NCBI RefSeq assembly: GCF_964340395.1
Contig: NC_135565.1
Location: forward strand, 841,001 to 905,000
DNA: 64,000 nucleotides
Source: Glandiceps talaboti
Lineage: Eukaryota; Hemichordata; Enteropneusta; Spengelidae
Direction: 5' to 3'
Position 1 is the stretch's first letter. The number at the start of each line of letters is the position of its first letter. A model generated the notes under the pieces. That model was not told where the DNA came from. It saw nothing but the letters and a program-made list of their open reading frames with translations, and did not search any database. Positions 56,895-64,000 of the stretch are shown piece after piece. The position numbers and the translations under genes are program-made.

Positions 56895-58569
56895 CAGGGC
56901 ATGTCTTTTGAAAATAGCAGGAGAGCTAAAAATCACTCTCCTGAAACCATCCAGGCGAGTGGTAGGCGAGTGATTTAATACATCTCCTGAAAATAGTCAG
57001 GCGAGTGAAGAAAAAAAATTTCATTTTCATTTCTATTTGTATTTTTGGCCAGTTGGCTCCGAATAAATAAAATAATAAAAAAAAAAATTTAAAAAATGTA
57101 TGCAAAAATATATTTATAAGTAACAGTTCGTTTGGTTATTTGTACAATTATTATTGCAACAATTTTGTTAAGTCTGTGCACATCAAAATCTTGATAAAAT
57201 ATTCAGTTTTTTGTTGTGATAAGTAGTACAATAGAAAACTAGGTTTTTAATTTCAAATTCTAACTGGTCTTGTTTTCTTAGAACGTTTTTATAAAAACAT
57301 CCTACCTGAATATCTCCTCCGGAACAATTTATAGTCGCTACAAAGTACATGTTTTGGAGGGCATTGAAGAAACCACCACTTCTATTTCGCTTAAAATGCA
57401 GCTAATTCAAACTTGAGATTGTTCAAAACTATAATGAATTGACAAAAACTAACGTGCCCCAGATGACAAATGCCTCCTGATGTTGAGCTTTGACGTTGAC
57501 GTTAAATTGCTTGCTCAGTAATTTGACTAATTTGTAACCGTTCACTTGATCCGAGACAATAAAACACGTAACCCCACCTAGTACCTGCACACGGACGACC
57601 GGTGTCGCCGACTAAAGTAGCGAGATCCATTCACGTCTGAGCAGCAGACCTACTTTGTTTTAGAAATCACAACAAGGCGAAAATTCGAGCAAATATTTTA
57701 TATGTTACAGCAGTCGATAAAGTCATGGAGGTAAAACAGACGTGGTCGGCAGTTGAATAGATCATCCGACAAAAACAATGAAACTGCGTGTTGGAGATTA
57801 TGACCCGGGAATTTCTCTGAAAACTGCACGAGAATAATAAGATAAGATGGGAAAAATATCGACAAATTATTTTTATTTTTATTTTGTAAAATAGTCGATC
57901 TTGTAATATGTTATTGTCATTCTTTCAATGCCCTCCAAAACATCGCCAAGCTATTGTCGGAACTCTGGGCATGTACTTTGTGTAGCGACTATAAATCGCA
58001 GTTGTTGTTCATGTTCCGGAGGAGACATTCACGTAGGATGGTCTCCAAAACCACGTTCTAACAAAACTAGGCCGATCGGAATTTAAAACTAAACTCATCG
58101 ATCCATGGATTGCTGAAAACGAGAACTCCAAACAGTCATCGTATCAATCGTAATTGCGCAATTTGCAGTGGTGCGAAAGTTCAAATCTCCCTGCATACTG
58201 AGCTGATCAATATTCATGATATGCCATGACATCATGCATGTCCCGCTTCGAATACGTCACTATTTTTCCCATATAAGGGTAGTACAATGCAAATTTCAGA
58301 TACATAAATAGGTCATGAATGACAGCGCTGACTTCAGCTGGAGATCGACGATTATGAACACGGAAGTTTTCCACGCTCCAACCACGTAATTTTACCGAAT
58401 AAACGTTGATTTTTATGGTAACCACATATTGAAAAATGATATAAAATAACATCAGGCTGTTGTACAGGGTGGTTGGGGCCCACGCGAGTGGAAAATCGCT
58501 CTCGTGGATTTTAATTTGCGCGAGCGGTAGGCGAGCGGAGCGATCGCTCGCCTCAAAAGGCATGCCCTG
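56895..58569. mobile_element. hAT-like foldback element, 1675 bp, inside the satellite
   Basis: The ends are CAGGGCATGTCTTTTGA and, reverse-complemented, CAGGGCATGCCTTTTGA, with AAGCTG duplicated outside. CAGGG ends and a 6-bp duplication fit hAT-type insertion. Inside, 57266-57372 (TTAGAACGTTTTT, CTCCTCCGGAACA, TATAGTCGCTACAAAGTAC, GTTTTGGAGGGCATTGAA) is repeated in inverted form at about 57920-58075, so the element can fold. No transposase is present. The 118-codon frame at 58207-58563 (minus) starts inside the terminus and shows no domain. The satellite resumes at once on the other side, so insertion postdates the array. Confidence 0.82.
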
Positions 58570-60300
58570 AAGCTGTGAGTTTGGTAGACTAGTATAGGGA
58601 TAAGATCTGAGTTTGGTAGACTAGTATAGGGTTAAGATGTGAGTTTGGTAGACTAGTATACATATAAGGTTAAGATGTGAGTTTGGTAGACTAGTATAGG
58701 GTTAAGATGTGAGTTTGGTAGACTAGTATAGGGTTAAGCTGTGAGTTTGATAGACTAGTATAGGGTTAAGATGTGAGTTTGATAGACTAGTATAGGGTTA
58801 AGATGTGAGTTTGATAGACTAGTATACATGTAAGGTTAAGCTGTGAGTTTGGTACACTAGTATAGGGTTAAGATGTGAGTTTGGTAGACTAGTATAAGGT
58901 TAAGATGTGAGTTTGGTAGACTAGTATAGGGTTAAGATGTGAGTTTGGTAGACTAGTATAGGGTTAAGATGTGAGTTTGGTAGACTAGTATAGGGTTAAG
59001 ATGTGAGTTTGGTAGACTAGTATAGGGTTAAGATCTGAGTTTAGTAGACTAGTATAGGGTTAAGATGTGAGTTTGGTAGACTAGTATAGGGTTAAGATGT
59101 GAGTTTGGTAGACTAGTATACATGTAAGGTTAAGATGTGAGTTTGGTAGACTAGTATAGGGTTAAGATGTGAGTTTGGTAGACTAGTATAGGGTTAAGAT
59201 GTGAGTTTGGTAGACTAGTATAGGGTTAAGATCTGAGTTTGGTAGATTAGTATAGGGTTAAGATATGAGTTTGGTAGATTAGTATAGGGTTGAGATCTGA
59301 GTTTGGTAGACTAGTAAATGGTTAAGATATGAGTTTGGTAGACTAGTATAGGGTTGAGATATGAGTTTGGTAGACTAGTATAGGGTTAAGATGTGAGTTT
59401 GGTAGACTAGTATAGGGTTAAGATGTGAGTTCGGTAGACTAGTATAGGGTTAAGATGTGAGTTTGGTATACTAGTATAGGGTTAAGATCTGAGTTTGGTA
59501 GACTAGTATAGGGTTAAGATGTGAGTTTGGTAGACTAGTATAGGGTTAAGATATGAGTTTGGTAGATTAGTATAGGGTTGATTTCTGAGTTTGGTAGACT
59601 AGTAAATGGTTAAGATATGAGTTTGGTAGACTAGTATAGGGTTGAGATATGAGTTTGGTAGACTAGTATAGGGTTAAGATGTGAGTTTGGTAGACTAGTA
59701 TAGGGTTAAGATGTGAGTTCGGTAGACTAGTATAGGGTTAAGATGTGAGTTTGGTAGATTAGTATAGGGTTAAGATGTGAGTTTGGTAGACTAGTATAGG
59801 GTTAAGATGTGAGTTTGGTAGACTAGTATAGGGTTAAGATCTGAGTTTGGTAGACTAGTATAGGGTTAAGATGTGAGTTTGGTAGACTAGTATAGGGTTA
59901 AGATGTGAGTTTGGTAGACTAGTATAGGGTTAAGATATGAGTTTGGTAGACTAGTATAGGGTTAAGATGTGAGTTTGGTAGACTAGTATAGGGTTAAGAT
60001 CTGAGTTTGGTAGACTAGTATAGGGTTAAGATCTGAGTTTGGTAGACTAGTATAGGGTTAAGATGTGAGTTTGGTAGATTAGTATAGGGTTGAGATCTGA
60101 GTTTGGTAGACTAGTAAATGGTTAAGATATGAGTTTGGTAGATTAGTATAGGGTTGAGATCTGAGTTTGGTAGACTAGTAAATGGTTAAGATATGAGTTT
60201 GGTAGACTAGTATAGGGTTGAGATCTGAGTTTGGTAGATTAGTATAGGGTTGAGATCTGAGTTTGGTAGACTAGTAAATGGTTAAGATATGAGTTTGGTA
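58570..60300. repeat. 32/38-bp satellite, right part
   Basis: Same units as the left part. Towards the right end new variants accumulate (GAGTTCGG, AGTAAATGGTTAAG, TAGGGTTGAGATCTG, GATATGAG), and a block of about 315 bp with ATGGTTAAGATATGAG recurs. It ends at GTTTGGTATAGTACATG near 60300. Confidence 0.97.
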
Positions 60301-61370
60301 TAGTACATGTATACAAATGTACATGTAGGGTTAACCCTTTCACCTGGCAACAGTACCTGGTATACCGGGAACTCGGAAGTACATTTACCTACCTCGCCAT
60401 TATACCATTTAACAGGAATTGCTGCCATAACTAGATCCACACACGTGTATTAGCCTTGTTTATATAGTCTGTCATTTTGAATGCATGACAGTGAGCAGTA
60501 TTTAGAGTATGATGCAAATGATGGGTGATCGTAATGTTATGTGCGTTTTTCACTCACAAAATTGAATTTCAACATGGTGAAAGTAATTAATGGCTGTGAT
60601 AACATGGTCTACGATGTAAATTATGTTACTATCTGTGGATATTTTGACTGAATTTGACTTAAAATACATCATCGAATACAACTATTTAGTTGTGGGAACA
60701 CATTGTACTTGTGTGTAAGCATCAAATTCCTGCTATTAAACTACACTATGATACAATACCGCGTCTTTTCCAGATTTGCATGCACTCTACATGTAAATAT
60801 GTTATAAATGTAAATACATGTACATGAACACATCAGTGTCATTCTCCCGCACACCGTCTACAAGTACATAGTTTGCACTTCCAAAAAGAAAACATTTATA
60901 TGCAACAATACACTATACAGTGGTTTAATTTCATCTTTCTAGACTTTCGATTTTCTATGGTAATCACTCTCTAAAAATATGTGCTCCGAGAACGAACTCC
61001 AGATGAAGGTAGTTACAATCAGAACTGAATAAATCCACGATGCCTTGTTCTACAACTTCGAAGCAAAGATGACAACCGTACGTTTGCCAACAGTAAGCCC
61101 CATTTGTCTCCCTGTTTATGATGCGTCCCCAGTGATGCATACATCCAAAAAAATGCATCCCAAGTGTCAAATATGGCGTCAAATACACACAAATAACACG
61201 TTAACGTGACTTCTGGTATATACTGAATGATATTAAAATTGAAGTATGTTGCAATTGCAAGTTCCACAAGTGTTGTTGCGTGATCAGAGTAGTGATATAA
61301 AGAAAATGACAACATAAACTGCCAGTTCCTTAAAACCCAATCATAGCGGGGACTATGTCATTCTCATTAA
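60301..61370. other. Unique spacer with one unclassified open frame
   Basis: The interval between two satellites holds no SR exon. On the minus strand at 61188-60964 an open frame reads MHFFGCMHHWGRIINRETNG, then CHLCFEVVEQGIVDLF, ending GAHIFRE. It looks protein-like and has several Cys and His, but there are no splice signals or known motifs and an overlapping frame (61315-61019) competes. I do not call it a gene. Confidence 0.3.
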
Positions 61371-64000
61371 CTTGTTCTGTCTACATGTATCTATTTACTC
61401 TAATTTGTCTACATTTATCTATTTAATCTAATCTGTCTACATTTATCTATTTATTCTAATCTGTCTACATTTATCTATTTACTTTAATCTCTACATTTAT
61501 CTATTTACTCTAATCTGTCTACATTTATCTATTTAATCTAATCTGTCTACATTTGTCTATTTAATCTAATCTGTCTACATTTATCTATTTATTCTAATTT
61601 GTCTACATTTATCTATTTATTCTAATTTGTCTACATTTATCTATTTATTCTAATTTGTCTACATTTGTCTATTTATTCTAATTTGTCTACATTTGTCTAT
61701 TTATTCTAATCTGTCTACATTTATCTATTTATTCTAATCTGTCTACATTTATCTATTTATTCTAATTTGTCTACATTTATCTATTTACTCTAATCTGTAT
61801 ACATGTATCTATTTACTCTAATCTGTCTACATTTATCTATTTAATCTTATCTGTCTACATGTATCTATTTACTCTAATCTGTCTACATTTATCTATCTAC
61901 CGGTATTTTAATTTGTCTACATGTATCTATTTATTCTAATCTGTCTACATTTATCTATTTACTCTAATCTGTCTACATTTATCTATTTATTCTAATTTGT
62001 CTACATTTATCTATTTATTCTAATTTGTCTACATTTGTCTATTTATTCTAATCTGTCTACATTTATCTATTTATTCTAATTTGTCTACATTTATCTATTT
62101 ATTCTAATTTGTCTACATTTATCTATTTATTCTAATTTGTCTACATTTGTCTATTTATTCTAATTTGTCTACATTTATCTATTTATTCTAATCTGTCTAC
62201 ATTTATCTATTTATTCTAATTTGTCTACATTTATCTATTTATTCTAATTTGTCTACATTTATCTATTTATTCTAATCTGTCTACATTTATCTATTTTAAT
62301 CTGTCTACATTTATCTATTTATTCTAATTTGTCTACATTTATCTATTTATTCTAATCTGTCTACATTTATCTATTTAATCTAATCTGTCTACATTTATCT
62401 ATTTACTCTAATCTGTCTACATTTATCTATTTACTCTAATCTGACTACATTTATCTATTTACTCTAATCTGACTACATTTATCTATTTAATCTAATCTGA
62501 CTACATTTATCTATTTATTCTAATTTGTCTACATTTGTCTATTTATTCTAATCTGTCTACATTTATCTATTTAATCTAATCTGTCTACATGTATCTATTT
62601 AATCTAATCTGTCTACATTTATCTATTTATTCTAATCTGTCTACATTTATCTATTTATTCTAATCTGTCTACATTTATCTATTTATTCTAATTTGTCTAC
62701 ATTTATCTATTTATTCTAATTTGTCTACATTTGTCTATTTATTCTAATTTGTCTACATTTGTCTATTTATTCTAATTTGTCTACATTTATCTATTTATTC
62801 TAATCTGTCTACATTTATCTATTTATTCTAATTTGTCTACATTTATCTATTTATTCTAATTTGTCTACATTTATCTATTTATTCTAATTTATACTTTTAT
62901 CTATTTAATCTAATCTGTCTACATTTATCTATTTAATCTAATCTGTCTACATGTATCTATTTAATCTAATCTGTCTACATTTATCTATTTATTCTAATCT
63001 GTCTACATTTATCTATTTATTCTAATTTGTCTACATTTATCTATTTAATCTTATCTGTCTACATTTATCTATTTATTCTAATTTGTCTACATTTGTCTAT
63101 TTATTCTAATTTGTCTACATTTGTCTATTTATTCTAATTTGTCTACATTTATCTATTTAATCTAATCTGTCTACATTTATCTATTTATTCTAATCTGTCT
63201 ACATTTATCTATTTAATCTTATCTGTCTACATTTATCTATTTATTCTAATCTGTCTACATTTATCTATTTTAATCTGTCTACATTTATCTATTTATTCTA
63301 ATTTGTCTACATTTATCTATTTATTCTAATCTGTCTACATTTATCTATTGAGTCTAATTTGTCTACATTTATCTATTTATTCTAATCTGTCTACATTTAT
63401 CTATTTACTCTAATCTGTCTACATGTATCTATTTATTCTAATCTGTCTACATTTATCTATTTATTCTAATTTGTCTACATTTATCTATTTATTCTAATCT
63501 GTCTACATTTATCTATTTACTCTAATCTGTCTACATGTATCTATTTATTCTAATCTGTCTACATTTATCTATTTAGTCTAATTTGTCTACATTTATCTAT
63601 TTATTCTAATCTGTCTACATTTATCTATTTACTCTAATCTGTCTACATGTATCTATTTATTCTAATCTGTCTACATTTATCTATTTATTCTAATTTGTCT
63701 ACATTTATCTATTTAATCTAATTTGTCTACATTTATCTATTTATTCTAATCTGTCTACATTTATCTATTTTAATCTGTCTACATTTATCTATTTATTCTA
63801 ATTTGTCTACATTTATCTATCTACCGGTATTTTAATTTGTCTACATGTATCTATTTATTCTAATCTGTCTACATTTATCTATTTACTCTAATCTGTCTAC
63901 ATTTATCTATTTACTCTAATCTGTCTACATTTATCTATTTACTCTAATCTGTCTACATTTATCTATTTAATCTAATTTGTCTACATTTATCTATTTATTC
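61371..64000. repeat. 28-bp tandem array, about 94 copies, running off the window
   Basis: The unit is TCTACATTTATCTATTTATT plus CTAATCTG, with T/C, A/G and GTAT variants and occasional shortened units (TATTTTAATCTG). A rare CTATCTACCGGTATTTTAAT variant occurs near 61900 and 63820, about 1.93 kb apart, suggesting a higher-order duplication. The array continues past the right edge. Confidence 0.97.

Noticed and set aside
58207-58563. 118-codon minus-strand frame inside the hAT-like element
   Set aside because: It starts in the terminal repeat, crosses AT-rich non-coding sequence and shows no transposase or other motif.
50142-60300. Interstitial telomere
   Set aside because: Each unit has only one TAGGGTTA within 32 bp, not consecutive TTAGGG hexamers.

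Overview
The window is eukaryotic, from an animal. It has split genes with canonical GT..AG introns, an SR-family splicing-factor gene, a non-LTR retrotransposon, hAT-like DNA transposons and a piggyBac-like relic. Frequent TACATGTA-type words, poly-C tracts and very large minisatellites would fit a marine invertebrate (mollusc, brachiopod, hemichordate or lancelet type), but the sequence does not settle the phylum. No bacterial operon, rRNA, tRNA or CRISPR array was seen.

More than half of the 64 kb is tandem repeat. The arrays are: about 15 copies of a 62-77 bp unit (2.05-3.02 kb); a GTAT/GTGT microsatellite (10.9-11.3 kb); about 148 copies of a 27 bp unit (13.2-17.2 kb); about 460 copies of a pyrimidine-rich 32 bp unit (17.6-32.4 kb); about 61 copies of a 48 bp unit (44.7-47.7 kb); a mixed 32/38 bp array (50.1-60.3 kb) interrupted by a hAT-like element; and a 28 bp array (61.4 kb to the window end). 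The 27 bp array lies inside a TTAA-flanked element with short terminal inverted repeats. Most of the long open frames in the window are by-products of repeat periods divisible by three.

Real genes are sparse and found from splice logic. (1) Minus strand, 12.4 down to 4.85 kb: the last four exons of an unrecognised protein, with reading phase agreeing at all three junctions and an acidic C-terminus. (2) Plus strand, about 5.6-6.1 kb: a short terminal exon with a poly-A signal, nested in intron 4996-8124 of gene 1. (3) Plus strand, 36.5 kb onward: an SR splicing-factor gene. Exon 1 carries RNP2, a 12-nt microexon lies at 48490, and a 41-nt exon at 48907 carries RNP1. Its first intron holds the 48 bp array, and its third intron runs off the window and holds the 32/38 bp array. 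(4) Minus strand, 41.94-42.03 kb: a probable isolated terminal exon inside the SR gene's first intron.

Mobile DNA: a 2.6 kb hAT-like element (8220-10851) with a 5-bp target duplication. A second, inverted copy (32379-35671) abuts the 14.8 kb array exactly and is interrupted by a 5'-truncated, frameshifted CR1/L2-like LINE. A 1675 bp hAT-like foldback element sits inside the 32/38 bp satellite with a 6-bp target duplication. There are also a piggyBac-like transposase relic (39.2-39.6 kb), a possible Crypton/ZMYM-type relic (3.3 kb), two palindromic elements (3.19 and 3.52 kb), and a family of (TG)n-bearing dispersed repeats (35.8-41.5 kb).
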